From positions 38,293,281 to 38,357,280 of the forward strand of contig CM043960.1 of assembly GCA_014529385.2 (NCBI GenBank): 64,000 nucleotides of DNA, in the 5' to 3' direction. This document shows, piece by piece, positions 11,494 to 23,860 of the stretch (position 1 is the stretch's first letter; each line of letters starts with the position of its first letter). Position numbers and translations under genes: made by a program. The notes under the pieces are model-generated. The model did no database searches, was not told where the DNA came from, and saw nothing but the letters and a program-made list of their open reading frames with translations. The stretch is from Adiantum capillus-veneris (Eukaryota; Streptophyta; Polypodiopsida; Polypodiales; Pteridaceae).

Positions 11494-13103
11494 TTTCATA
11501 ATAATCAATATCTAATTCTCCTAAATGATTTTCTCATATTAAACTGATCATTTAATGTGGGGAAGTGCCTGGGGAGAAAAAGCTAGAATATTGGTTAAGC
11601 TAGCAGACCGGCCACAATAGGGATCCAAAGGATGGAAAATAGGGATCCAAAGGGGGGGCCATCTACAAAAGAGCCATGTGCAACAATGGGCTAAAACGAC
11701 CCTAAGGTTCAGCCCATTAAGGCTTCCAAAATGCTAAGGTTCCAAATTCTAAGGTTATGTCCAAAGGGTTAAAGGTTAGGGGGAATTGGATGCTTTGTGT
11801 GCTCTCCAAAGTCAACACACATCCCTACACATGAGGGGGCGAGCCCTAAAGGTAGGGGATGAGAGAGAAAGCCACACACACACACACACACACACACAAG
11901 CCCCCTTTACACAAAGGGAATGAGGGATACATGTCAGCTCCCTAGGCCAGATGCCCACAAGGTATGCCCAATTTCTATTGGATGACCCTTGAAGTGGACC
12001 AATGAGATGTAGGCTAGAGTAAATTTAGCCTAATTAATTTTAAAACACTTAATAAAAAGAACCAATAAAAATTAAGTCTCCTGGATGATTATTGGACAGC
12101 CTGAGAAGGGGTCCAATAGGAATTGAGCAGCCCAATGGGCTACTTAATTCCTATTGGTCAGATTGGGGAAAGGTCCAATGGGGATTTAATTCATTTAAAT
12201 CAATTAAGTTTAATTGATTAAGCTTTCACAAAAGGGGAAAGGGGGACACATGTCAGAAGGCTATCACTTATGCTGCTTAATAGTCATTGGCTGAGCTTGG
12301 CATTGTCCAATAGGGAGTCTACAAGAGCAAATAGCAAGGGGGCTCGCCCAAGAGAGAGAGGGGGGGCTGATTTTTGCAAGGCATTATCACACACACACTC
12401 ACAAAATCTCATGTGTGAAGAAAGAGAAGACTATCTCTTCCCAAGCTTTAATGGAGAGCTCATCACCTACTCCAAGCTTGTGAGATAGAAGCCTACATCG
12501 ACACACTCTTGGCTTGTGGATGCAAATCCAACCAAGAGCCAAGCTTCAATGCATGCTCATCTCCTCTACCAAGCTAATTACTAAGCTAAAGCTATGCTAA
12601 TATGAGTGATTAAGTGAGGAGATGTACATCTTTCTCGTAAGATACTCCTTCTTCCTCTCAATCTACTCTCATACCCTGCTAGCTCTCACCATCTTCGAAG
12701 GTGTGTGAGGTCTTGGGTCTGAGAACGGGGATAATTAAAGTTGTGTTTGCTAAGTGTTTTGCTTGGTGCATGAAGCTTTCATCTTCATTGCACTATCTAG
12801 TCTTGAAGGAACACAAAGAATTGTATTATACAATGTCTCTCTTGATGGGAGAAACCATAATACAAAGCCTTTTGGAGGGGGGACCGGCTCCATGCAAATC
12901 CGGTCCTCAACTGTTGTCAATAGATTAATTTCTCTCTCTTTTGAAAGTATTGTTGATGCTATCTAACTAGGTGTTATGTTTTTTGTTGCTCTCTCCACCC
13001 AAGCACTCTTGTAATTCACATTAGGAATCTATTCTAATGAAATGCCCACTATGTTCATGCTAATTTCCGCTACACATAAGTTATTAGGCCATTAAATGTT
13101 ACA
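11494..13103 (+). repeat. 3' LTR of chromovirus
   Basis: 1610 bases, ending AATGTTACA. Its first bases read TTTCATAATAATC where the 5' LTR has TGTCATAATAATC, so the terminal TG is mutated. It differs from the 5' LTR by scattered substitutions, a longer (CA)n near 11875-11898 and a small insertion near 11740. Confidence 0.94.
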
Positions 13104-13108
13104 GTGTT
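13104..13108. repeat. Target-site duplication GTGTT (right)
   Basis: This is the partner of 4261-4265. The interrupted host element resumes after it. Confidence 0.92.
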
Positions 13109-13604
13109 AGTGTGTAATAATAGGTGTATTAGTTGTAAGTAGGTAGGTAGAGTGTGTGTGTGCTCGCGCGCAGAGCGCGGCGACCTTATCCCAAGCATAA
13201 ATTAATTAATTAATTAAATAAATTTAAAAAAATTAAAATTTTAAAGGTAGGACCGGGATCGGGAATATCTCCCAAACCCAAGCCCAAGCTCATGCTCAAG
13301 CTCAAGCCTCAGTCGCCCTTTAAAATTACGTATTTTAGCTTCACACATAGCTAAAAATCAACTTTTGGACGACCAACGGAGCTTCAAGTGTCCAAACGTT
13401 GTGCTATAAAGCACACCGCGACCCTCTGAGTGATACGCTCATTTTGAGCTATCACACACTTTAATATAAAAAAATCGATCATTAAAAAACATTAAAAAAA
13501 CGAGTGAAAACTGACGCCTAAAAAAGTAAGCGGTTAACCTTCGAGGTTATTCGCCGACACTTGTAGGGTGCCAAAGGCACATGCATCTGCGCTCTGGTCG
13601 TGTG
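13109..13604 (+). other. Leader of gag-protease element copy 1 (resumed)
   Basis: The leader of copy 1 resumes after the chromovirus. It holds a C-rich hexamer tract at 13271-13311 (CCCAAG/CTCAAG units), which matches the reverse complement of 38731-38774, and AT-rich simple sequence near 13200-13240. Confidence 0.75.
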
Positions 13605-16562
13605 CTAGAGACGAAGCAACTAGAGAGAATTTCAACTTACGCGAGTTCTCAATATCCACCTAACTAGGTTTCGGGCCCTCGGCAGGGACCCAAGGTAGTA
13701 CAAACCAAGACCCGAACATAGCAACTAGTGACTCTTCCTCTGACTACGACATCATGGAGGGTTTCCCAATGCCTAATCCCGATAGCTAAAGGCAAGACAT
13801 GCATGCCATGGGCCCGCGGTCCGGGCCGAGCGTGCTTAGCGCTTGAAGGAAACCTTTAGTAGAGCCACTCGCTCCAAACATGGAGCTAATGATGTAAATG
13901 AGGGGGGTGGGGAAGTAAATTCTCCATTCATGATCGATGTAGACCCTATGTCCATAGATAATGTGCACGTGAATACTCTATTGACTGCACCTCCTGTACT
14001 CTTCAGAACTATTCCCCTCTGAGGTTATATTACCTAATGGTAGAAGCCTTGCCGAAGTGCAAGAGGTTGAGAGGTATATTCTTGCAGCAAGGGAATCGAG
14101 AGCTTACGCAAGGCGGAGCAACGAAGAGAGTTAAAATCAAAAGCTCCTTTGTCAATATCCTTGCTAGGAGAGCAATCAAGTGCTCTTGAATTAAAGACCT
14201 CTAAGGGTCAACCCATAGAGAGCAACATAGCATCTAGCTCAAAGAACACCCCTAGCACCTCAATCCTAGATGGAGCGTTCTTAAATGATAACTGGGAATA
14301 CAAACTACAAACAGAAACTCTAACCGACCTTTTTACATGTCACACCTATCACATGGGTTGGTTAGATGTCCTACAATCCACAATGGGTGCTACTAGTGTG
14401 GAGGATCAACAACAAGAGTTTGTGAGGTCATCCATAGGGTCATTGAGTTAGAGAGACAGTACAAGGGGATCAACATGCCTTCAATGGGTCTCATGAGATT
14501 CTTGGATACAAGAAAGGCTAAACAACCGACCTTATTGCAAATGGAGACTCCCTCAATAAGTCCGATGGATCCTCCATATGTTGTTTTGCCAGGGGTCTCA
14601 GTGCAATCTAAGCCCACAAGTGATAGCTTTACCTTTCCAAGTCTAGCTCATCTTTCCCTTGATGACACCACGGCTACCATGCCTACCCCAATGATGGGCA
14701 TGCCAAGAAACACACCATGGACCTCATTTGTTAGTAAAGCACCGCTACATGGTAGCTCAATGCCTACAACAGTACCTACAAGTGTGTACCAATTGTATAC
14801 ACCCATGGGTCCTCGTACTCATTGTTCACCCATGGTTCCTGCTCACTTAGGTGACTTGGCAACATTTTCTCAAGCTATTGGTCGATCTATTGCTAAGAAT
14901 ATGCGTAACACGCCTGATAGAGAGCTTAGAAGTAAGGCAGTACAAATAGCCAAGCTCACACAAAAATTTAGTGGAGAGGTGGATGTGAGAAAGAATATCG
15001 AAGTGTTTGAACAAATATGCGATTCTCTAGGAGAACACAATGACCTGCATAAGAGTAATTCTTTAAGCCTAACCTTAAGTGGGAAGGCAAGGGATTGGTA
15101 TAGAACCCTAAGGGTGGAAGAAAAAACAATTTACCCTACTCTTAGGAGATTATTCTTGAAAGAAGACATACAAGAGGGAGTGCTTTGGGGTGTGGCCTCT
15201 TAACTCCACAAAGCCCAACGAGAGGAAGGAGAGTTGGTGAGAGACTTTATTAGCCGCTTGAAGCATTTGAATTCTCGTTGTAATCCAAGTGAGCGCTTCA
15301 ATAATAATCAATTGCTTGATAGATTCATTAGGGGATTACGACATGAGGATATCTACAATGGCCTAGTCATTCGAGGTATCACCACTTGGGAAGCAGTCAC
15401 CACCAATGCGATCTAATTGGAGGATAATTTAATGATTCAAGCAGAAAGAGTGTCTGTTGAGCCTAAATCTATTAGCTCGCAAGCATCAGGGCGTCAGCCA
15501 ATGACCCTAAAGCCTATTGCTAAGGAGCCAAAGATATCTAAGATGACTTTAGTAGATCTCACCAAGGCTAATCAAGAGAGTCTTAGAGACAATCGTGCTC
15601 CGCAAAACAATCATATATATCCAAGAAGGGAGCAACAATGGCGCTCAGTATGCTATGGACCGCATAGTACCAGTGAATGCCCTACTTTTAGAGTAAAATT
15701 CAATGGGAACTGCAATGCCTGTGGGAGGTATGGTCATCAAGCTAAGGATTGCATAGTATTTAAGCACACGATGGCCAATAGACCAACCTTAGCATGGAGA
15801 GACACACCTCGAGTGCCTGCATTGATGTCGGCCCCACCTCTTGAACAAACAGCACAACACATGGTCCCTAGGGCCCAAAATGTTGTTCAAACAACACCCT
15901 TACCACCTCCAATGCTAGGACCGCAACCACCACACCCGAGAATCACTTCTGTGAATCAAGTGGATTGTGAGTCATCTATTTCTTGTTTGGAAGGTTGTGA
16001 GGAAGATATAGATCCTGATATTGCCTATGGGATGTATGTGCTTGAAGAAAGTCCACAATACTACATGGAGGACTATTGGGGACAAGTCAAACCTGTATAT
16101 CAAGTAGCTGCTCTTGCGGCAAGAGGCCAAAATATCAATTACACTGCTAAGAGACCACCTCTTCAATGCTATGAGTGTGGAGGTCCACATGGTGTAGTCG
16201 AGTGTCCTATTATGCTACAAAAGAACGCCACACTAACGCACACCAGTCAAGTGAGCATGTCTACAATGCCGATACTCATGTGTAATCGATGTGGCATAAA
16301 TCATTTGATTTTCCAATGTCCAACTAATCCAAATGCACCGAAGATCACGCCATTAAACTTGATTGAAGTTACCGAGGAGCCATCACAAAGTACGCTTGTG
16401 GTACCAGTAAACGTACTCACACGATCGATGCTTCAAAAACAAAATTATATTCTTGAGGAAAGAGACACGGTATCATTGCCCAATCTCAGAAAAAGAAGAG
16501 AACACAAAGGAAGAGATCGCAAAAAGCAGCGAAGTCAGACCCAAGTTCAAAGACCAACATAG
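13605..16562 (+). pseudogene. Gag of gag-protease element, copy 1
   Basis: Homologous to the minus-strand frames 38304-35511. Recognisable parts are the Ser-rich N-terminus near 13700, GWLDVLQST near 14360, GDLATFSQAIGRSIA near 14851-14895, the capsid part with DWYRTLRVEEKTIYPTLRRLF and FISRLKHLNSRCNP, and cysteine knuckles CNACGRYGHQAKDC, CYECGGPHGVVEC and CNRCGINHLIFQC. Stops or shifts occur near 13787, 14450, 15201 and 15414. Compared with copy 2 it lacks a Pro-rich stretch of about 90 residues before GDLA but retains about 60 residues of capsid that copy 2 has lost. Confidence 0.88.
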
Positions 16563-18629
16563 GGACTGGTGACGACCCCGTATATATGAACGACGTTGAA
16601 GAGGATTCTGATTCAGGTGAAACCATGAAAATCAAAACGTCCACTAAGATAGAAACCAACAAGGAAGATCTTCATGAGCCACGATGGCGAGGATCCAAGA
16701 AGAAGATAGGAGCTAATCCAAACCCTACAGAGGAGATCGAGCGAGTCAAGCAATTAAGAAGTTTGGTAGAAGATACCCAAAGGGATCTAGAACCAGCACC
16801 TAGGCAGATCCAGATTACAGAATCAATGTTCCCTACGCAACAACGAGCTCACCAAGTCCATAGACCCTTAGACATACCTAGTGTCATCCAAGAAGAAAGT
16901 GACTTAAAGTCATGGTAAAGTGGGCGTACTCACTTCTTGATGGAAAGAATGTTTACAGAGGGACCACATGATCCTATCGAAGAAATGGAGATCGCATCTT
17001 CCCCACGTCCAGGGACTGAAGTCCAAAAGGTGTCGTTTAACATTGCCAAATTGATGGATTTCATGTCTTCAGAAGTTAGAACCACCATCATGTCCAAACT
17101 ATATAAAGACCCTGAGCTAGTCTCAGCTCTTTGAGCCTTCCTCAATAAAGAACTGAAGTTTGGGCTACCACAATTTGCACAGATGGATGGAGCTGGGGAG
17201 ATGCCAATAGAGGAGGAACACTTAGATCCACAACCCAACCTAGATGAGAACCTTGTTATAGAAATACCTATTAACAAGTTGGGACAATACTTCGAGGGTG
17301 ACGAACTACTAAGGGATTAACTGTGAAGGGAATCCTTGATGGTGGTGTTGGGGTTAGCACTGTGACTAAAAAATTGATGGGAAACTATGGAAAGACCTCA
17401 CCTTGCGACCACAACCATAGTAGTGAAGATGGACAATGGGTCTATTGTTAAACCTCCTGGGATGCTAGAATACCTCAAGATCAAGGTCTTTGGACATAAA
17501 ATAAGATTTACCTTCATTGTTATGGATTTCTCCAAGCACACTATGGCATCAGAGATGATCTTAGGACGTCCTTTCATGAGGGAAGCAAAAATGGTGCATG
17601 ACTCGTCTAAAAACCATGTCTACCTACAGTTCCAAGATTCTGTCATTCTAGTGGATCTTGTAACCGGTAGAGCACATCCTCTAGGAAACAAATTTATAAT
17701 TGATCATAGATCTGACACCACAGTTCACTCGGCCCCATTGCAATATTGTTACACGTGTAAAGTGGACACTGATGTTGGGGAAGATTCTCCTTATATGGAT
17801 GTACTACCTGGGATGAGTGAGTCGGACAATGTGGATTGGGTCCACCTAGTAGCAACCATAGACACTTGGGGAAATAGGGGGGCGACCTGGGTAACACGTG
17901 AGGGGGATGAAATGCCCGTACCCTTAAATATGTTACAAGCAATGCATATAGCTTTTGACAAGACTCATCCCCATATAACAAAGAAAACATACAAGTGGGT
18001 CCCTAAATCTTCTTTAGCGACCATAGCTAGTGCTAAAAAACTGAGGCCTTGTAAGAAACGTCCCACTCACCCCAAAAAAGTAAAGAAAAGTTGCGTTGGA
18101 TTCCTAAAAAACTATTGGAAGCCCAAGGCTACTATAAAATAAATGATCAATTCTGGGTGCCAAAACGTAAATTGTGCTCTTACTTGTCACCTGGCCCATG
18201 TGAGCCCAATCCTGTAGCTCCAAAAATAATTGACGATCGTAGAAAGAAAAAAAACACAGAATGCTACACACCCGCTCCAGAGCTAGTTTGGGTACCAAAG
18301 AAAGAACGATTTGTTCCACCTAGCTCAAGACAAGGAAATCAAATGAAGCTTCTTGCTCTTCGTGTAGTTCCTATATGGAAATAGAAGCTTCGACACGGCC
18401 TCCACCTACCATTGTACATATCCATACAAGCAAGAAAGAGTTTTCACATCTCATTGTAAGTTCACCACCTACAACAATGTTGCAAATAAAAGCATGCGAG
18501 AGTACCTTACCACCCTTGCAACTAGATGAAACGCATAGGGCGGTCGAAAATTATTGGTTAAAGCCTTCACCCATAACAACTTGGAACAACCGGTTTCAAA
18601 AGGCGATGACATCATTCCAAAAGGTATGA
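16563..18629 (+). pseudogene. Protease region of gag-protease element, copy 1
   Basis: This part continues from gag. An acidic linker, VKLMDFMSSEVRTTIMSKLYKDPELVSAL-like sequence (near 17040-17134) and the retropepsin-like domain follow: ILDGG near 17332-17346 and ILGRPFMREAKMVHD near 17560-17604. A C-terminal region with KTYKWVPK and repeated WxPK motifs ends near 18629. Stops and shifts lie near 16917, 17134, 17300-17380 and 18142. No reverse transcriptase motif follows before the 3' untranslated region. Confidence 0.85.
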
Positions 18630-19366
18630 TCTACCCAAGGAAGGGGGGAGTGTTTGCTGACATCCATCATTCACTTGCTTCCCTCTCAACCTTCCTCCTT
18701 GACCTCTCAATCTCCCAATCTTAGGGAATGTATATATAAAGACTTGTACTCACAAAAAACAAAAATAATAAAGAGCAAGAGCAATTAGCAAACGAGTATG
18801 CACAATAAAAGTCAAAACATTGACCCAGACCTACACATTCACATCCGGTACACTGAAACAGAAACCTATGTCATCAAACACCTTTGATCCTCATCACTCG
18901 AGTGATGGAGGGTAGGTAAGATTAGTACGATAGGAGTGTTTTTGTTTTAGAGTTGAGTGATTAGCAAAGTTCTTTTTTCCCACTGATGTGCCTCCTAGAG
19001 GTATTCTTGTGTTTCATAGTGTGTACAGGAACGTGTTGTAGTGGTTAGGATTTGGACCTTCATGGAATCTTTCTCTCATCCACTTTTCAAATCAAGCGCG
19101 ACCATCAACACAAAGAGGTGTTTCTTGTCCATTAGCATTGTCCCTTGTCTTTTTGTATCCATGTTTGTCTGCTTTAATTGTGATTGGTAGCATAATATTC
19201 AACGCATTTGCTTAGTATCAAACATTAAATTCAATGTAATTTTTGTCATAATCACTTGTCTAGGTTTAAATATCAAGCAATCCGACTAAGCTAGTTTGAC
19301 CAAGCTAGGTGTTAGAGATCTTCTCTTAATACCATGGGGAATGCCTTCCTAATTATCAATGGTTGC
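18630..19366 (+). other. 3' untranslated part of copy 1, truncated
   Basis: Aligned to the reverse complement of 33080-31965 in copy 2, but without the 152-residue open frame found there. The alignment ends after AATACCATGGGGAATGCCTTCC and a few more bases at about 19366. The rest of the 3' region, the polypurine tract and the 3' LTR are absent. Confidence 0.8.
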
Positions 19367-20592
19367 AAGCACAAGCGTTCTAAAGTGCAAAAAGCAATAA
19401 AGCATGGGTAGAACAGACCAGATTGGCTGGCCAGAGAAGATTGGAAGAATGCGAAGAAAGCAGCGCGCGAGAATCTTGACAAGTGGAAGCAATGAAAGGA
19501 GGCAGCCAAGGCGCGAGTAGAAGCAAGGAGCTCGCACCACTTGGGGAGCGACGGGTGGACATCATTTGAGGCCGATTTTGTAAGTGTTTTCGCATTGTTC
19601 TTTAGGTTTGATAGTTTAGGGTTTAGGGGTTTTTAAATTCTAACATAATGGATTCTTTGTATGTTTTGAATAGTGGTCGATGACAGGACGTGACCCCACA
19701 CCGTACGAGCGCAAGTACGCAGGCAGGAAGGGCTTAAATGCCCTGATGGAAATTCTGAGTTCTCGCGGTGGCATGGTTAGTATTAGGGTTTACTCTTTTC
19801 TATTTTTTGTATTGTTTTGTAAATTATATGTTTATACTTACAGAAAGTTGTCTTATTGTTCTTTTTTTGCAAAATCCGGTAGATACGCTGCTTGGACGCG
19901 ATGAGACATCTTATTAGACGACGTTAGTCTAGCCGTAGCTAGATAGCATTAGTTTCCTTTTGTCATAGCATATGTATCATGAGATGATGTGTATATCTCT
20001 TTTTGTAACTATTGGAAAACCATGTATATTTTCTCAATAATGACAATGGTGTTGTAACTATTTCATTTGCAAAGCTTAACAATCAAGTGATTTTGCCTAT
20101 CATGTGTACAATTGTCATTGATTTACTTTCATCAATTTACTTTTGTCAGTTTTGTATCTTTATTCTAGTTTTGTATCTTTATTCTGCAAACAATACTATG
20201 GATGATGGAGTTAATGGTTATATTGTCTTGTGGGTGGCTACTTTGGATCTATACCTAAGCTTGCACTTTCTTTCAAAGGTGAATCTGGGCTTATCTTGCA
20301 TTCATTTAGGTTTACTCTATTATTGAAACATTCAATATGGTTAATGGGTGGCAGGGCATTGAACTCTCGGGCGTCGCTATATAAGGCTCTACAGCGTCGC
20401 TATGACCGTCCCTATAGGTGGCCTGTAAGAGTCGCTATTAGCGTCACTATATATGTCGCTATATAGCAACGCATATAGCGATGTTCTTGTATTGATGCTA
20501 TTAGCTACGGTCTTAGCGACGCCGGGGAGTATAAAAACCCAATGTATTTCCGTCGCTAAAAACATCACAAGTGCACACAACCTCTTGTAGTG
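19367..20592 (+). mobile_element. CACTA-type DNA transposon, right part
   Basis: The segment ends in ACCTCTTGTAGTG, that is TAGTG, the complement of the CACTA terminus. It is preceded by at least seven GTCGCTAT/AGCGACG-type subterminal repeats. No left terminus was found, so the left end is deleted or fused to the neighbouring retroelement. Inside, 19400-19578 and 19675-19780 look like two weak exons separated by a GTAAGT...AG interval (charged, Lys/Ala/Arg-rich), possibly from a plant transposase-associated protein. I cannot name the family with confidence. Confidence 0.65.
20345..20592. repeat. Subterminal AGCGACG/GTCGCTA repeats and TAGTG terminus
   Basis: Clustered copies of GTCGCTAT, GCGTCGCT, TAGCGACG and CGTCGCTAAAAAC in both orientations within about 200 bases of the terminus. 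Such arrays are the binding sites of transposase in CACTA elements. Terminal bases TTGTAGTG end at 20592. Confidence 0.75.
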
Positions 20593-21300
20593 CTTATAAT
20601 AGTGCAAAGCATGTTATGACTAGTTTAGTCCCTTCATGCTTATGTATGGTTTTCAACATAGATCATCAATTACAATGGGGTTGGTTACCGAGAAAATTTA
20701 GCAAGTCAAGGACTTTATCCAGGACCATATGGGTATGTTGAAAATTGCTTGTCAAAATGTTAGCACAGGGCAAATACAAGAAGTATGCTGATGAGACATG
20801 TCGGCAAGTGACTTTCACAAAAGGTGAAGAGGTATTCTTATGAGTTCCACAAGATTAAGAAAGTCTAACAACTGGTCCTGCACCTAAGTTATCTCCTTGA
20901 TATTGTGGCCCATTCAAAATACTCAAGCGAATTGGAGATATGCCCTAGAAATTTCTTTACCTGTGCACTCTCACATTCATTTGGGTTTTCATGTAAGCTA
21001 TTTCGTAAATGCTTGCATAGGTACGACAATGTCATTGATCATTAGGTTTTGGTTTATTTCATTGAACATCCAATCCAACCACATGAATTGGAGTGCATTC
21101 TAAACTATCATCATTTACATAATCGTCATATGCATCGCCAAGCCTTAGTTAAGTGGAAAGATTGACTTGAAGAAGGTGCCAATTGGGAAAAAACATCAGT
21201 GTTCTTAAGGAGCAATACCCCACTTTTGTTTTTGAAGATGAGGACATGGAGTATGTGAGGGCAAGGGACTAAGTGGGACTTGCATGGTGCTGCCCTATAA
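20593..21300 (+). pseudogene. Chromovirus integrase C-terminus and chromodomain, inverted fragment
   Basis: Starting right after the CACTA end, the plus strand reads PFMLMYGFQHRSSITMG, then VKDFIQDHMGMLKIACQNVS, then KYADETCRQVTF.KGEEVFL, LSP.YCGPFKILKRIGDM and HSHIHLGFHVSYF. Near 21140-21240 follows a chromodomain remnant (ALVKWKD.LEEGANWE and FVFEDEDME). Several stops and shifts are present. It joins the minus-strand integrase core head to head at about 21300-21312, so it looks like the inverted tail of that element. Confidence 0.82.
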
Positions 21301-21311
21301 GTAGAGGGCAA

Positions 21312-22260
21312 GATGGTTGGGTGCCATGTAACCTGTACATATTGTCAGCAAACAACTTGGCTATCTTTGGAGTTATGATAGTGAAATTGGTTTAAATAAA
21401 CTTTGAGAGTTTAGTCAATCTATCCATAATCACCCATACCTAGTCATGATCTTGTCTAATGATTTGGTAGACCCATAGTGAAATCCATAGAGATACTCTC
21501 CCATTTACCATTGAGAATCTCCAAAGGATGCAAGAGACCTCCTTCCTTTAGGGGCTCTCCTTTATTGACATTTTTGGCAATACAAGACATAGTCTTGAGC
21601 ATACCCATATAAGCATGGCTAGTAAAATTATCTTTGTATGAGTTCATAAGTTTTTTTAATGCATGGGTGCCCTGCACTTGGACTATCATGACATTCCTAA
21701 AGAATTTGGCGTTGAATGTCTGCATCCACTGGTGCACAAACTCTCCCCCTTGTGGAGTAGATACCCATCGTCACACTGCAAAAATTCTTCCATCTAGTCA
21801 ACTCATTAACTCAAAAGAGGACATTTGTAGGTGGAGGAAATAGAAACACTACCAGCATTGGAGTGAGAAGGATCCCACTTTTTGACATGAATCCACACCT
21901 TGGAGTATGCATCATCATGCTCACATGTACCTTTAAGAAACTCCAAAATCTCACTTTGTTCCGTGAATAGAATTAATCTCATGCATTCTACTAAGGGTAA
22001 CAATTGCCACATTGTATCATCCATTATGAGGTCTTAGCTTTGCATCATACTCTTGAAGTATCTCAACCCACCTAGCCTTTCGACCCTTTAAGCCAGATTG
22101 TTGTGTAAACCATACCATACTTTTATGGTCAAACATTATTTCAAATTGAGCACCATACAAATAATGTCGCCACGTTTTAGAGCGGACACTATTGCATGAG
22201 CTCTCTTTCATAAGTAGAAAAAAAAATTGATGTAAATAATTGAGCTTTTTGCCTTCAAAT
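21312..22260 (-). pseudogene. Gypsy integrase core and RNase H remains
   Basis: Minus-strand fragments: RNase H C-terminal part (WRHYLYGAQFEIMFDHKSM...RWVEILQEYDAKLRPHNG, 22211-22017), integrase zinc region with CIAKNVNKGE, and the core start NGKWESISMDFTMGLP (21540-21456). The core then runs in decayed frames to ADNMYRLHGT near 21320. The second half of the core is missing. The fragment belongs to the element primed at 26231-26247. Confidence 0.85.
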
Positions 22261-23460
22261 ATATATATTTTTTACTTTTTTGTAAAAGAACTGCTCTAAT
22301 AGCTCGATTAATAATGTCTATCTCTAGCACAAAAGGTTTCACTGGATCCACAATATAGGTAAGATCATTGCAGTAGCTAGAGAGACCTTAAGTGCATCAA
22401 AGCTTTGTTATTGAGCATCTCTCCAATGAAATATTTTCCCTTGAATGTCAATTGGTTCATCATAGGGACACTATTTTGGCATAGTTTTTAATGAACCTAC
22501 GACAAGTACTTGCAAATCCCAAGAAAATATGGAGCTCTTCCAAGTTTTTTGGGAAGGCCAGTTATGGATGGCACCCACTTTGGATTGATCCATGTGTAGG
22601 CCTGCAATAGAAATTACATGCCCCAAATAGTGAATTTCTACTTTCAAAAAATCACACTTGGATTGAGCATATAATTTGTATTGCCTAAGAAGATCAAACA
22701 CTTGCTTCAGATGTTGTAAGCTCTCTTCTTCAGATACACTGTACATTAGGATTTCATCAAGAAAAACAATGAGAAACTTGCTCAGATATGGTTTCAATAC
22801 TCTATCCATGAGTGTCATGAAAATGGATGGCACATTGGTTAAACCAAAAGGCATAACCAAAAATTCATAATGTCCAAACCTTGTTCAAAAAGCAGTTTTA
22901 GGTGTATTAGCAAGCATAATTCTCAATTGATGATACCTGGACCACGTATCAATTTTTTAAAGATACAAGCAATGGATAAGTTTATTAAACAACTCATCCA
23001 CATATTGAAATAGATACTTATTCTTTATTCTGTCCAAAACACAACAATCTATACACATGCACATACTGCCGTTCTTTTCTTTCATCAACAAAATGGGAGA
23101 TACCCATGGTGGAGAACTAGGTAGAATAAACCCTCTATTAAGGTAGTCAACAAGCTAATGTTCCACCTCAATAACCTCAGAATGACTCATTATGGTGGTT
23201 TAATAATGGGTCTACTACCTATAAGTACATCTATGTCGTGTTGCACAGAACGTCTCAGTAGTAACCCAAGTGATAAATCGTTTAGAAATGAACCTTTGTC
23301 TTCACTTAAAAGTTACTTCAATTTACTAGCAATATTTGCTTATTGTGGTGATAGAGGATTAGCAAAAGAAGGACGAGAAGAGAAGGAACCATGTGGCATT
23401 GAGAAATCTTCAACGATAACTAGATTATTATCAAAATTTTATTAAAAAAAAATTACACAA
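22261..23460 (-). pseudogene. Gypsy reverse transcriptase
   Basis: The minus strand shows RGFILPSSPPWVSPILLMKEKNGSMCMCID near 23130-23040, then VDELFNKLI, YHQLRI, GHYEFLVMPFGLTNVPSIF (22890-22830), then VFLDEILMYS (22770-22740) and YLGHVIS. The catalytic pair reads LDE instead of LDD, so the second catalytic aspartate is replaced by glutamate. Stops and frameshifts lie at 23150-22890. Inactive copy. Confidence 0.9.
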
Positions 23461-23469
23461 GAGTTCTTA

Positions 23470-23860
23470 CGTTTCATCTTTAGAAGAGAGCTTCATAAGC
23501 TTGAGATATAGATAAGTGGTGATAAGGCACATCCTTTTCCCCTAATAGTAGCATGTGCACACCATTGGGTTCAAACATTAGACTATTATGCTCATAGCTA
23601 AACATAATGATGATCCTAACCCATGCAACCACTCTCAATTTACACCACATCTGTTTTATCCATATTTATTACTTGAAAATCCAAAGTTTTCTTATACCCT
23701 TAGATCTCAATTGGTACATCCTTAACTTGTATCCCACACTCAGCATCATGGCCATTTATCATAGCTACCTTGTAGTATTTGGAACTGGAGTCTATTAAGA
23801 TGTTTCATTAACTTGTAGTTAATGAATTGTGAGATGCTCCGTCATCTACAAAGATTCTTG
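23470..23860 (-). pseudogene. Gypsy aspartic protease remnant
   Basis: The minus strand reads ARIFVDDGASHNSLTT near 23867-23820, matching the VDTGASHNF active-site region with Thr replaced by Asp. The rest to about 23470 is scattered with stops but ends in a readable LSPLIYISSL-like stretch. Confidence 0.7.

Larger units (their letters stand above)
4266..13103 (+). mobile_element. Complete Ty3/gypsy chromovirus (8.8 kb)
   Basis: Two LTRs (1585 and 1610 bases) flank an internal region with a tRNA-iMet priming site and gag, protease, RT, RNase H, integrase and a C-terminal chromodomain in that order. GTGTT is duplicated at 4261-4265 and 13104-13108. The chromodomain and the order of domains place it among plant chromoviruses. 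LTRs differ by roughly 1 to 2 percent by eye plus small indels, so insertion is relatively recent. The polyprotein nevertheless has at least four frameshifts and several stops, so this copy cannot move on its own. It sits in the leader of the gag-protease element copy 1. Confidence 0.95.
3382..19366 (+). mobile_element. Gag-protease-only LTR retrotransposon, copy 1 (truncated, nested)
   Basis: The element has a 5' LTR (3382-3986), a tRNA-Asp-type priming site, a leader split by the chromovirus at 4266-13103, then gag and protease remains to about 18629 and a 3' untranslated part to 19366. It matches the reverse complement of 30392-39824 throughout. The alignment to copy 2 stops at about 19366, where CACTA-like DNA begins, so the 3' LTR is missing. 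Like copy 2 it shows no reverse transcriptase, RNase H or integrase between protease and 3' end. It carries many stops and frameshifts, so it is inactive and older than the chromovirus inside it. Confidence 0.88.
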
